DNA from: Rotaria socialis
Lineage: Eukaryota; Rotifera; Eurotatoria; Philodinida; Philodinidae
Length of the DNA: 64,000 nucleotides
Direction: 5' to 3'
NCBI GenBank assembly: GCA_905331475.1
Contig: CAJNYU010001119.1
Coordinates: forward strand, 124,001-188,000
This document shows positions 51,177 through 64,000 of this stretch, piece after piece. The position numbers and the translations under genes are program-made. The notes beneath the pieces were generated by a model that ran no database searches, was not told the DNA's origin, and saw only the letters and a list, made by a program, of their open reading frames with translations. Positions within the stretch are counted from its first letter, which is position 1. Every line of letters begins with the position of its first letter.

Positions 51177-51276
51177 NNNNNNNNNNNNNNNNNNNNNNNN
51201 NNNNNNNNNNNNNNNNNNNNNNNNNNNNNNNNNNNNNNNNNNNNNNNNNNNNNNNNNNNNNNNNNNNNNNNNNNNN
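51177..51276. other. Assembly gap of 100 N
   Basis: Exactly 100 unknown bases, the usual placeholder for a gap of unknown length. It lies directly upstream of the truncated PPR-like gene. Confidence 0.95.
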
Positions 51277-51544
51277 TTAAAGTAACTTCTCTAATAATAA
51301 AGACTTAAAACGAGTTGTTTAATATTGAATGAAAGTTATACTATGCCAGCTTGATGTCATTAACCATTTGAATTCACCTACTCTCTCATAATAATTTTCT
51401 ATTTTCACATTACTAGCAGTATTTCATTTAGCAGAGGCACGTTTTCAAATAACGGAATTAAGTCAAACTAAAATCAGAATCTTCTTTCGCTTTGAAAGTT
51501 ATCTGATTCAAAAATCAAATTATTTTATATTTTTTATCTTGTAG

Positions 51545-54500
51545 GTTCAATATATTCTCTGTGCAACAGAATTATTAGATGCTAAACTCGACGATTACGC
51601 TTTCCTACTGATTGATTCGTTTCCAAAACGTGATGAAACTCTTCATTTCGATGTGATTAATTTAACTATGTTAAATCTATTAAAAATTCGTTTACCAACA
51701 CATCATTTCCGCCCATTTTCTGCTTTAACACTTGATGATATCAATAATAATCTTGAAGGTAAGCTCATTTCTACTTTTTTTCTCTTCATAATCTAAGAAA
51801 TCGTTATGGGTGTCGCTGTGACTTGTGAGCTGTTACGTATTCTCAACCGTTTATTTTTCATATTCATTCAGACTATTTGAAAATTCACACGTTTCACAGC
51901 ACTGTATCTTAGTATTCCTTTCTGTTTACTCATTTGAATCCTCTATCGATTCATTTAATTTAGCTTCTATTAACTATCAATGTGAATCTGAATCTGTCAG
52001 TGAAGAACAATTAAATAATTTTCATCAATATATACTAAAACGAGCTGAAAGTTTTACAGAAAAAAAGGATCGGTGGCTTTCAATTCATCAACTACTTTAT
52101 CAAGCATATCAAAATTTTATTCCTTTACCGTACATTTATTCAATCTACGATACGATGCGCGAACAAGGATTTGAATATCGTCAGCATTATATGCGCCCAC
52201 TTTTAGTTAAATTTCGTCGTATATATATAAATAATCCAAAAGAAATGGCTAATCAAACACGTGAACTACTTGATTATTTACAAAAAAATTTTTCAATCAA
52301 TTACGATAATGAAATAATTGATTATTTAGTTGAATTTTTCTATGATGGAAGTCATTTAAAGCCATCAGATATTGACATAATATTTAAAAAAGTAAATATA
52401 CCTTTTAATAATTATTGGTTGAACCTTTATTCTCTAACATTGAAACGAATCAATATGGATTTACTGAATTCTTTAAAAGTATTTCTGAATATAAATAAAA
52501 ATGTCCGTTTTGAATATACACCAGTTATACGTGAACAAACAATGCAAGCAATGCAATCGTTAATTAATCAATTATACACTGATAATGAAAATAAAGACTA
52601 TAATGAAATATTTAATCATTTAAAAGATATTATTGATTTTATTGATACAATTAATAAACGTTTTATCAAAAATCAAAATGATATTATTTCATTAAATGAT
52701 TGTGTATTAATATTTATTGTTAACTGGTTTTTAGAAAAAGATCATAGACAAAGTGTGGATTTATTAAAAAAAATTTTGAAAATATTTGAACAACGATCAG
52801 GAACAATTCCATTAACTAATGGAGTTCGAGAAAAAGTCTATAAAGAATTAGGTAACGTAAAAACATTGTTTCATAAATGTTACTACATATTCACGAATAT
52901 TTATTGAAAAGTGATGCTCTTTTTGCTATCCGCAGCAATGCTAATCTTAATATCTTGTTCTATGTTAAATATACTGATCTTATTGATCTTTTTGGTTTTT
53001 CGAAAAGATTCTTTATTCAATTCTTTATAAAAAATAAATTTCACGGAATAGTGCATCGTATAAAGTCTGTGATGTTAGAATGTAAAATTCGATTTACCTA
53101 GAATTGTTTATCACAGGTGCGCTGGTTTATTCTTTCTATTTTGTTAATTGTTCATAAATTTTATTGTACAAGCTTTCAAATATCTCAGTAAAGTTTCGTA
53201 AATTTATTTTGTGTGCCAATACAATCGAGAGAGCTATGTTGCCTGTAGGGTACTGTGAATATTAAAACATTTGAGGTTAGTAATTGAATGACTGAATTTA
53301 AGATCCCAAAATATTGCAATAATGAATTCGATTTTCCACTTTAGCATAGATGTTCTAAGATTAAATTTTATTAAAATGATCTTTCTTTTCTCAATGCAAT
53401 TTAATGTTCGTTTTTCTATATTTAACAGGTATAAAATCATCCAATGAAGTGAACGATCGACTAGTAAAAAGTTTAAAACAAGATCAACAAAAATCTCTTA
53501 GAATTTCAACCCTCTGTTCATCGGATAATCAATCTTTAGTCGATGATAGTAGTGATATTTATATCAAATCAACAAAATCTACACGAAACTGGACAATTCG
53601 TGAACTTGAAGATCATTTAATAGAATTACAGCGTAAAAAAATGAATACAAGCGGAATAACAAGTAAATTACTAACAAAATATTGCACCGAATGTTTGGAT
53701 AGCGAGCGTACAATGACAACACCAGTGAGAGAATCGTATGTGAAACGTATATCTCAATTAGAATCAATTTATTTTGATAAAACAAAAACAACAGGGTTTC
53801 CATCATTAGGTCTTATTGCTATTTTAGTTGATTATTGTAAGTTAAATCTTTCGTTTTGTTTGAATTGAAAGAACACGTTGTGCGCCTTTTTCTTTTTGTA
53901 CACTATTAAGATTCAAGAGTTGAACTTAATCTTGATAAGGTGATTCATTACATTAGTTTATCAGATCAAATTGATCCAAAATTTAAATTAGATCCACATA
54001 AATGTGTTAGCGTTATACGTTTACTTATACGTAAAAATAAATTCGATAAAGCAATTGAATTAATTGATTCGTTAGGAGGTTATGATATTGTACCAAATTA
54101 TATGTATCGTCGTGTACGAGATTTATTATTAGATTCATATTCATTTAATAATTTCGAGCAATTTCAATCTCTTGTTAATAAATTATTAAAAAATAAATAT
54201 GTCGATCCATCATCAATTGTACTTTCATTAATTGTTCGAAAATCATATCGAGACAATGGACCATTACCTGCATTTGAAACGATTAAACATATTCTCGTTC
54301 AATGGAATAATCTTGTTGGAGTGTTTCCAATTATAAGAAAATTACTTCGTGATGATTGTACAGAAGAACTTAAACAGGTAAAAACTTTTGTTGAGTTAAA
54401 TTAAAATTTTAGATTTATACTCATTGAAGTTACAATATAATATTATATTTAATTCAAAACGGTTCGTTAATATTATGTCAATAAGTTTCATAATAGAACA

Positions 54501-55901
54501 AAGCTAACGAAAAGAAGGAATTGTGTTTTTTTAAGTCAATTTTCGCGTCTCTATCAAATTATCACGCAAGTTGTTAAGAAGTGAGTCTTTATAGAATAAA
54601 CGATATACTGTTGGTTTATCATGTATAAAGATCTATTGAAATGTGTAATTTTACAATTGCATGCATAATTTTGAATAGATACCAACAATAATTCTATATT
54701 CAAGTTTCCTTGTTAGAGTGAACTATCTTTAACGAATCTAGAGCAGCATTTGTGTAGCTGACAGTATTTTCTACCGCTGTTCTAAGATCACACTATGGTC
54801 AATCGAAATGATGAGATGAGCACCTGCAGCCAATAAAGAAGTTTCTCTACGTTTGTATGAAAATTGTTGTTTTTTTAACTATGCCAGATGTATTTGGATC
54901 CTCTTCTAGTTGAATTTAGTTCGATAAAAGATGTCAAGATGTAATCTCACCGGAGTAACACCGAAAGTTTTTTAAAATTATTCTAGACTTCTTCTATCTA
55001 TACAATTCGTTAGAACTTTTTTTTCTTCTTTCTTAAGTTCTATTTTCGCCTAGCGAAATATACTATGACACGCAAATGTAATAACACGTAGATCCATGTT
55101 AAATTAAATTAATATCACTTTAGTTTTCTATGTTCCAGCTTCTTCCAGAACTTTAAAAGTATCAACTATACATCTTGCAGAATGCGTTCACGTCTGGTGA
55201 CGAGACTTGTAGTTACTTCATCTCAACTTTCAAAGGATTGAAAGAAAAAAAGAATAATAATGAATGTAAATATAATAATAATCTTTTTTATTTATTAGGT
55301 ATTGATCAGAGTAGGAAAATTTCGTTCTCGTACCTATGCATATGAGCAATTAGCATTTGCTTTAATTCACGAACGTCGTTTATCTGAAGCATATAGAGTC
55401 TGTCAAAATATAAGTCGTTCAACATTTGAAGAACATTGCCAAAAATATGTTCGAGAATTATTTTATTTTCCATCAGATAATCAAAATAATGATGATGAAT
55501 CAACACCAATGAATTATTCATCAACAAATGATATCTATGAAACTGATCACGTTTTTGATACAAATGCAATATCATTGATTAATTTCATTGACTACATTGA
55601 ACAATATCCATCATGTACCCGACAGTTATCGATAGATGTTCTATTTTATAGTCTATTTCGAGCATATGAAAAAACCAATCGATTAGATGAATTTACAAAA
55701 TTAATGGCGGAGTATTCGTCAAAATATGTCCGACATTTATCATCCAAAACAAAAGATGCATTCAGTCAAGCTGGTATCACATTATCAATAAAATCACTTT
55801 CATCACCGAAACAATCAAGAAAAAATAGTCATAAACGTGAAAGTTTTTTAGAAGATCATGATTACGAAGAAGAATCTAGTTCACAAAAATCCCCTTTCTA
55901 A
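51545..55901 (+). CDS. PPR/LRPPRC-like helical-repeat protein, 5' part missing
   Basis: Exons 51545-51758, 51964-52851, 53429-53836, 53911-54377 and 55299-55901 join in phase, about 860 aa. The first begins after an acceptor, so earlier exons lie in or beyond the gap. The protein is almost wholly helical, with repeats of the PPR type, for example VIRLLIRKNKFDKAIELIDS, PAFETIKHILVQWNN and YEQLAFALIHERRLSEAYRV. This fits an LRPPRC-like mitochondrial RNA-stability factor, but the repeats are weak and other alpha-solenoids remain possible. The C-terminus is acidic/Ser-rich (EDHDYEEESSSQKSPF). NIF3L1 starts 59 bp after the stop. The last intron (about 920 bp) is unusually long for this window. Confidence 0.6.
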
Positions 55902-55935
55902 TCTATGTGCCTATTGTTCTTTGTTTTCTTTGCTT

Positions 55936-55941
55936 TTCTAG
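55936..55941 (+). other. Acceptor site between the PPR-like gene and NIF3L1
   Basis: A strong pyrimidine tract ending ttttctag lies 35 bases after the upstream stop and 19 before ATG 55961. A spliced-leader site for the downstream cistron is the simplest reading. Confidence 0.5.
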
Positions 55942-55960
55942 ATTATTTTGTCTCTTGTTT

Positions 55961-58368
55961 ATGTTTGCATCTCTTCTATTCAATAAATCACTCAGGTTGA
56001 TATCAGTTTTGACAAAAAAATATTCATCAACTATGTCAGGTATTGAATTAAATACAATTATTTCGCAATTTAAAAACTATGCACCACTTTATCTTGCCGA
56101 TCAATCATGGGACAATGTTGGTGTACTTGTTGAACCTAATAATGATAATCCATTAATAGAAACAATTTTATTTACAAATGATCTAACTGAACCAGTGTTA
56201 GACGAGGCTATTGAACGACAAGCCAAGCTAATTGTTAGTTATCATCCGCCTATTTTTAGTCCTTTAAAACGTTTAACACAAAACAATTGGAAAGAAAGAA
56301 TTATACTTAAATGTATACGTCATGGAATTACTGTTTATGCGCCACATACATCATGGGATGCAGTTGATAATGGCATTAACCAATGGCTCATATCAGCATT
56401 TGGAACAGGTAAAACATTTCTATACATCGAAGCAAACTAAAACTCGTTGATATCAGTGTAAAATTAGAGATTTGAAATATTTCCATGAGTAAAATAGTTT
56501 TTTTATTTGCACTGAAAATTTATTGACTTCTATTCATGAGAAAAATTTATTCATCATTTCATCAGCGAACTCTTCTAACTGTGACGTCATATTTAATAGC
56601 AGACTAAATGCGTCATAAAGGCCCTAGAATGTTTATTGATGTTCTGAAAAGGTTTCAAGTTGTTAACTTACTATGATCGAACCGCTGCATTATTACAGTG
56701 TTCTTAATCATTATACTATGTTAGTGTTCAGCAACACTAAGACAGCTAAATTTCGAACCGCCAATTGGAATCCAACAGAGAAATACTTCTAAGTGAAAAT
56801 AAATTAGTAAAAAACCGCCATCCCTTTTTTCATTCGCCTTCTAAAAAAATAAATAATGTCAATCCGTGTTGACAAGTATGAACAATATAATATAACATCG
56901 TGATAAATAGAAAAGTCATATTTCAGAATAGAAATATTCATATGAAACATTAGGGTCTTCATAAGCATATCTAATTAGTTACAGATAGAACATAACAAAA
57001 TATTTTGAAGACTTCCTTAAATGTTCGCTGGTTTAATTAACTTTCATATCGAAGTTTGTTCTACAGTTATGAACTCAAAAGCTATCTTCTACATAAATCA
57101 ATTGACTTACATTGATGTTTAATGATTCTCATTGGTCGTTAGTCTAGAATATGAAAATTTAGTTAACTGAGAGAAAATCATTCGTTTGAAGATTCTCAAT
57201 ATGTATCAATAGTTCGAATGACCTTAAAAACTATCGGTTGTGGTCGGATACCGTTCTTATAAAACTTTGATTCTGTTTTACAAAATAATACTGAGAAAAA
57301 TATAGCTGAAGATCTTACATTACTAACTGCTTGATAAATGTTAAAAATTAAAGATCATTGAGTGAATAACACAATAGTTGGAATAAAAAGTTTCAGTCCA
57401 AATTATTAAACATTGGAGAAGAGATTGAGATAATAATGACACTTTCATTCTTTATGATTCACTGAAATCATATCTGATTGATCAGTCGAAAATATTTGAC
57501 GTGATAATAATCGATGAAATCAGATTGCTGAACGTTTTCGTTTTTGAATTTTACAGACAAGCAAGATTATACGGCGCGTCCTATTGAACAAATAAAAACA
57601 AATGATACACCATCACACAGTCAACAATTATTAACAATAACTGTTCCCAAAGAGCATGATATTAATTTCATGAAGAATATAAATGGTGCCGCTATTATCA
57701 ATGAAATATCGTAAAATTCGTTTTTTTTATATCATATAGGACATTGATTTTAATTTCTCTAGTTGTAATACACCAAATGGACCAGCAATTCAATTATCTA
57801 TTTCATGTTCACCACGAGCTGCAAGTTCAATAATAGATTTGTATCGTCCTGAAGAAGATATAAGTAAAACAATTCAAATTGTTGATGTTCAAAAAGTAAT
57901 GAAAATATTTTGTTTTTACTTTTAAAATAAAAATTCTGCTTCGTTTTGTTTAAGCCTTTAGATTCTCGTCAAGGATATGGCCGGTTAATTGAATTGAATA
58001 ATTCTCGAACAATTCGTGAAGTAGTTGAAAATGTTAAAACGTTAACCGGTCTTAAGTATATTCGTCTTGCATTAGCAAACAATAAAACAATAGATTCTCC
58101 AATAAAAACAGTCGCTGTTTGCGCTGGTTCTGGTGCAAGTGTATTTTCTAAAGCACGAAATGTTGATATTCAACTGACAGGTGAACTTACACATCATGCT
58201 GTACTAGATGCTGTACATCGTGGTACAACCGTTATCTTATGCGATCACACAAATACTGAAAGAGGATTTTTAAATGTTATTAAAAAGCATTTCGAGCAGA
58301 TATGGGATTCAAATCAAGTTAAATTATTAATCTCAGAACGTGATCGAGATCCATTAGAAATTGTTTAA
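55961..58368 (+). CDS. NIF3L1: NIF3-like protein 1
   Basis: Four exons join in phase: 55961-56408, 57557-57710, 57763-57895 and 57955-58368, about 380 aa, the usual family length. Metal-site motifs are present: LIVSYHPPIF, VYAPHTSWDAVDNGIN, GELTHHAVLDA and VILCDHTNTERGFL. ADQSWDNVGVLVE and VAVCAGSGASV also match. From ATG 55961 the start MFASLLFNKSLRLISVLTKK is basic and hydrophobic with no acids, a likely mitochondrial presequence. An internal ATG at 56033 (MSGIELN) would give a form without it. NIF3 proteins are conserved dinuclear-metal hexamers of uncertain biochemical function. The first intron is about 1.15 kb, long for this genome. Confidence 0.92.
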
Positions 58369-60213
58369 TACACATTCTTATAAAAGAACTATCTTGCCAA
58401 CTCATGATAATACGGGAACATTAATATTCAAGGATTTTATGTCTGTCTTTTTATATAAAAGTTTGTTTGAGAAGATCAACGGCAAATAAAACCTACCCAT
58501 AGAAAATCAAGGATGCATGAACATTTCGACGAACAAAAATTTATCGAACATCTAAGCTTTTCATACATTTAGATTGAAGAAAACAGAACCTTTACTAAAT
58601 CATAAGTCTTTCAGCGGTAAAAGTAGAAAAATAGTAAAACAAATAATAATCAATGGCCAGCGACAAGTCAAACCGATGTATTGCTGCAATATGCAGTGAC
58701 AATAGATACACTAATATGCTATTCTGTAGTGGTTTACGATGCCAGTTTTACCCATTAGAAGGAGGATGTTGTTCGATTTTGACATTGGTTTTCGACAGCT
58801 AGTCCAGAGTTTCACGAGTAATACTATCAACAAATGCATGTCTTATTATTCGTATGTTCAATAGAAAGCTATTCCATTCGAGATTACTCGTAATCGAAAG
58901 AAAAAACTAGCACAAAGTAGAATATTGAAAGAGAACATAATTGACAACATGATGACAATTCATTTTTGGCTTCATTGTTCTTAACCGCTAGTTAAGTTGA
59001 CTCGAGAATTTGTTTCTTCTTTTAAATCGATTCTCTTATATTTAATGTCCATTTAAATCCAACAGAAATGTGTTGATATACGGCTTGAGCAAGTGATTAG
59101 GAATGTTCTAGTACGTATTTATCTAATGTGCAGTGCATCAGACCCATTAATATAATCATAGATAAATAGTAAACTGAGATTTTAAGATTGATTCACTCAC
59201 AGAAATCGAATCAAACATCTTTCATATTCAAACAAGGACTGACGACTGTCAATAGTGATTACTGGTTAAATATTTAAAAAAAAGCCTATTACGTATTCCC
59301 ATCAATAACTGAGTTTTCAAGTTAACTAATATAATTCATGTTATTTGAAAGCAAAGTGACATGAATACATTTGATGATGATTGACAACCTGCTATTTATT
59401 TTCTCGAATAGATAATGGAAGTAAAAAGCTTATCTATCATGTCATAAAAGAACAGAACAGAAAAAGAAAAAAATATTTCCTTTTCAACTATGTTCATTGA
59501 AAAACGTGCTGAGATTTTATTTTAACATAATATTGAAGACAGAACTTTACATCATTAATTAAATAAAAGGATAAAATACCAACGGTTGAGCGTTTTTATC
59601 CCATAATTGTTTCTTCGGCTCATACTTGTAATAAAATTTAAGCTGATTATTGAAAATTATAGGTTCACCGATAAAATTAGTAAAAAATAATTCGTTTTCT
59701 TTTTGACTAATCGCTTTATATTTTATTCGATATTTAATTGAATACGAAGTTCATAAGTCGTAAACTATCGCACTTCTCTTTCTATATGATGAAAACAAAA
59801 TCGTTGAAACCTAACTTTCATGCTTAATTACATATGTTTTATGTACTAGAAATATTATTTTTCTCATTTCTATATAATGCTTTTTCATGCGAGTGCACAT
59901 GTCAAATTAAACAACTAATAACTTATAAATATATTTAGAAACTTTCATTTCCGAAAAGTTGTCATCAATATTTGCGCAATCATGCGTTTGTAAGATTAGC
60001 TATAAATAACTTCTTTTGCATCTTACGTCATATCGTCAACTAAAAAATTGATTTATATATAGACGTATATAGATAGATAATAGATATTGTTAAGAACATC
60101 ATTTATTTAAAAAAAAAAAGACAAAGACCATGACTAGACATTACGCACATACAATAAAAATATTGTACGTTTTCTTTTATCTCAAAACGTAAAAGATAAG
60201 AATCTTTTATATA
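58369..60213. other. Convergent intergenic region
   Basis: About 1.8 kb of AT-rich DNA between convergent genes. No coding, RNA or repeat feature recognised beyond short A runs. Confidence 0.5.
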
Positions 60214-63200
60214 TCACTTTGACTCTTCAATTCTTATCGATGGTTTTAATATTTGCCATTGTGCATTAAGCGATTGACCAGATAATACTTTTGACCAATA
60301 AACATTTTCTGGATAGATTGGTCCTTTTCCCATATGATTAACAATTGGACCAAATACAACTGAACCAAGTTGTTCTTTATATGACAAAGATTCATGTACA
60401 ATACGTAATTCAATAGTAACTTCAGATGCAACATCACGACGTAATTCAAAAACAAGCTCCTCATTGAATGTTGGACAATCTGATGTACGTTGTACACTAG
60501 TTTTTTTACGTTTCATTTTTTTTCCATTACGATCATATAATGTAACTTTAACACAAGCATCTGGGTATGACTTAGTTTCAATGGATAATGGTCGTAAATT
60601 TTTTGCTTCAATAACAACAATTGATAATTTAGCCGCACTTTGTAAATAAGATAGAGAGACAAGTAATTCGCCTAAATCAGGATCCTATAGAAACATAAAG
60701 AAAAATTTCAATATTCGATTGAAACGAAGCGCTAAATCTATTTAAACCTGTATGATTGATGATGAATCACATTCATCTAATGTTTTTTTCATACGAGTTT
60801 GATCCATTTCAGATAATTGATTTAAATCATATTTAACTGTAGCTATACGAATATCTTTATATAAAGGTTTTGTTGTATTTATTTTATAAAAAAATATTTC
60901 AATTGAATGATTAATTAATTGATCATAGGATAATTCAAATTCTTGTAATTGTTTTTTATCAAATAAATACGATGCTTGAACACGTGTTACACGAACAATT
61001 TTTGTTTGAAATAAAGTACGTTTTTCTGGTAATAATCGAAAACGACAATAAAATGATACATAATCATTATTATTGTTGTTGTTATTATTATTAGTATAGG
61101 AATCAAGCGTTTGTAAGTTTTCAAATGATAATGTATCAATAAAAACATGTTCACTATGTCGATCATAGCTGATAGTAATACGAGCTAATGGACGAGTTAA
61201 ATCATCTTCATTTGATGGATTCAATGGAAGATTTGCTTTCTATTAATAAGAAAGAAATTAATAGCATTGTAACTATATATTTGTTTACTAAAAATTGAAG
61301 ACCTTCACTATGATTCAATTATTTCTTTGATTATATTTCATATAGAAGAAATTAATAGAAAAGTTTATTGACTTCGAATTTATATCTAATAACATCTCTA
61401 TACGGGAATAATTGTTTAAAGAAATAGACCAATGCAAAATCTTGAAAAAAAACAAACTGATAGAAATGTCTCGATTAATTGAAGTAGATTGCTATTGATT
61501 TATAAAAAGCAACATACAATAATGTTCTTCTTCTTTTTTATCGAAATAAGACTTTATTGCATTAATATTTTTCTAGATAGTATATATATATATATATATA
61601 TTACTAAGTCGTATGATTTGTTTGCAAAACTCATTCTACTAGAAGAAAGCTGACATTGAGAATAATTCTCTCTAATTATAATATTCTCTGTTTTGATGAT
61701 AAAAATCAATACAAGAATCTAATGACACATCGATCGAACGCATAAGAAGATTCTGGTAGATGATTCTCTTTTTACTACTATCTAGATACTCATAGTATGC
61801 AGTCAACTTACAGCCGCTGCTGAAGCATATAATGCTTGTTGTAATTCTTTCGGATCTATTGGATCAAACATAGATGGGCGTCGTCCTCGTGTTTGTGAAG
61901 ACATATTTCTATCTAGATTAGAAATACTATCAAATTTATATTAATCATTCTAAATTATCTTTTCATACCACTATTGGGCGATGCTGAATTATTGGATTGA
62001 ATACTAACACGTGGTGATGAGGATGATGGTGGGCCAATGGCGAATTGTGTTGGTGGTGTGCCTATCAATAAAAAATTGATGAATATATAAAAAAACACTC
62101 TTGTCCGATTTAGTACTGAATGTCGCACAAATTTTATTAGAAATGACAAAAAACAGAAAAAGATTTTGATGAGCTTTTCTCGTCCTCGCCGTTCTCGTTC
62201 TCAGATTGTTATGTCTAATGAAATGAAGATGCATATGTTCATATTCATGAAGAAAAAAGAAACGTTAGAGTGTATTGCCGATTCTTATCAATATGTTTTG
62301 CTCCCGATTTCTGCTCACGCAAATAATGATAAATAAATACACATGACACTCTTCGATGAATAATCAAGTATATATAGTTGCTTTATCATTTTTTTCACTT
62401 CCTGATTTTATCCCTTAAATAAATAATAATGAATTTTAGTATAATTCAATGACAGGGTTGACACCGAATCAAAATTTACAAGTCATTGACTATGTCTGTG
62501 AAATAATCTACTACATGAGGTCAATCGAGATCTTTTTTCTTTCATTAAAAATAGCATTTCTTTTTTCAGCTATGTTTGAAATAGAATGATAATAGGGGGA
62601 CGGAGGGCGGGGTATCAGTCTCCTGAATTCTTTTAATATATTTCCTAAGGCGGACTAAACTGATGAATATATATCTAGTCAATGTCAGCAATCAAATTCA
62701 TATAAAACATCAAATCAAGATTGTCACTCAATATATATAATGTTCATTTCTTCCGGTAAAAATAATTACAAGGTAGTTTTTCTTCTTCATCTTCGCTTTC
62801 TTTTGATATTTTTCAATACTTGGTTCACACAATTGTAATTTCCGCCTCTATTATTCTTTGTATGATCTATTTTAATGTAAAAATCATCATTTTTCTTTGA
62901 AGTTCTATATATATATATATATGGTCAATATAATGAAAGGAACTCGTCTTACTCAAGAACAAAATAAACGCTAAGAATAATATAAATTTCCATTATCTTG
63001 AACTTTTTTCTTTCTGTCTCTCTACTTTTTTCTTTCTGTCTCTCTACTTTTTTTTTGCTAAGTTACATCCTTAAATTTATCATACGACATGTTAGAATCA
63101 AAAGAAAGAAGAAATAAGCAATCAATATCGATTTAACTTAATCAACAATGATAGCTTCTTTTACAATGTAGACCACATTGTTTTTTAAAAGTTCGATTAA

Positions 63201-63904
63201 CAGTAGGATCAATGATAAATGTATAAAGAGTATAGATGATGAATAAAAACAATATTCTTACACCCACCAGATGTTGATGAAATATGATTTAATGAACTAG
63301 GCGAAAAAATCGAATTTGATAATGATAAATTGAGCGATGAGGAATGCGCATCATTGTGTGGTGATCCATTTACAGAACCACCACCACTAGCATCTAAGCT
63401 GTTTATACTATTATGATGATTATTATTATAGGCAGTAGTAGTTCCTGTTGTCGATGACAATGAGAGACGTTGTAACGAGGAAACTAGTGCTTGTTCAATG
63501 GTTTCATCGACTACCCCCGAATGATATAGACGAGAATGATGAATTGATGCATGGGTAATAAGAGGAGCACTAAGACGACGATTAAAACATTTATTGGTAT
63601 TTGATGACAGAAGATTTAAATTTGGGCTCTCATTTCTATTACTATCAGCTTGTGCTGTTGTTTGTTTTATCATAGCATGAGGTGACGTTGAACATGATTG
63701 ACTAATGTTTGTAGTTAACTGTGACTTTGTTGTTGTTATTGTTATTGTGTCAGATTTTGTTGATGATCGTTTTGTTAATGGTTGAACAGCTACTACATTG
63801 TTTTGAGAAACAGGAACTGATGAGGATGATGATGATGATGAACAATCATTATCAGAAGCAATTGAAATAAGTAAACGTCGGAAAAACGAACCCAACTTAG
63901 CCAT
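60214..63904 (-). CDS. Tandem C2-domain protein, synaptotagmin-like
   Basis: Exons read on the minus strand: 63904 to about 63268, about 62060-61970, 61912-61812, 61239-60748 and 60684-60214. The N-terminal exon (MAKLGSFFRRLLISIAS then Ser/Asn/Thr-rich) has no clear membrane anchor. The 61239 exon forms a divergent first C2 (LARITISYDRH, poly-Asn insert, FYCRFRLLPEKRTLFQTKIV). The last exon forms a second C2: LGELLVSLSYLQSAAKLSIV, DACVKVTLYDRNGKKMKRKK, CPTFNEELVFEL, and the closing W-x-x-L as WQILKP. The acidic residues that bind calcium in loops 1 and 3 are mostly missing (loop 3 reads VHESLSYKEQLGS), so calcium-independent phospholipid or protein binding is likely, as in Syt14/16-type proteins. 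The exact subfamily is uncertain. The start is the first ATG in frame; upstream exons beyond the window edge are possible. Confidence 0.7.
61579..61600. repeat. TA microsatellite in an intron
   Basis: A run of about ten TA units within the C2-protein intron. Similar short runs occur at about 20215-20231, 45139-45159 and 62907-62923. Confidence 0.8.
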
Positions 63905-64000
63905 ATTTGTTTGTCAAACAATACAAGAATAAATGTTTTTACAGAAGGTATTTCTTTTGTTTTCTGTAGAATGATCTTCACTAATGAAAATAGCTATTTG

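Overview
This is eukaryotic nuclear DNA from a small, intron-rich, AT-rich animal genome. The best guess is a bdelloid rotifer. Genes are densely packed on both strands. Most introns are 40-80 bp with GT..AG ends. Several neighbouring genes sit tens of bases apart with a pyrimidine-AG acceptor just before the downstream ATG, as expected for spliced-leader trans-splicing. An arginine ADP-ribosyltransferase gene lies in a stretch carrying (TGTGGG)n motifs, the repeat reported for bdelloid telomeres. The species assignment is inference. Gene identities rest on reading the translated exons against remembered family features, with no database search.

Layout. 0.8-4.0 kb: an ADAM17-like membrane protein without a catalytic zinc motif, then proteasome assembly chaperone 1 (PSMG1). 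4.2-7.8 kb (-): a tectonic (ciliary transition zone), divergent from COX5B at 8.15 kb. 9.1-11.8 kb: a small secreted/membrane protein and ATG13. 12.8-16.6 kb: ANKLE2. 17.7-21.7 kb (-): a nicotinic-type Cys-loop receptor subunit. 21.7-25.7 kb: no gene seen. 25.7-28.3 kb (-): a BAG3-like co-chaperone. 30.6-33.6 kb (-): the mitochondrial i-AAA protease YME1L. 33.8-36.5 kb (-): ZC3H11A. 37.2-39.4 kb: an IGF2BP/Imp RNA-binding protein with four KH domains. 40.1-44.3 kb: an RPA3-like OB-fold protein, POLE2 and an unknown protein, probably one transcription unit.

44.3-51.3 kb is different in kind. It holds hairpins of telomere-type repeats, a nearly 1.5 kb foldback palindrome, an ADP-ribosyltransferase gene, a possible DNA-transposon end and a 100-N assembly gap. 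It looks like a subtelomere-like or mobile-element island between housekeeping genes. 51.5-58.4 kb: the 3' part of a helical-repeat (PPR/LRPPRC-like) protein followed within 60 bp by NIF3L1. 60.2-63.9 kb (-): a tandem-C2 synaptotagmin-like protein.

Functionally the gene content is housekeeping: proteostasis (PSMG1, BAG3, YME1L), autophagy, nuclear envelope, replication, mRNA export and localisation, mitochondrial function and cilia. The most unusual material is the 44.3-51.3 kb island and the overlapping RPA3-like/POLE2 pair.
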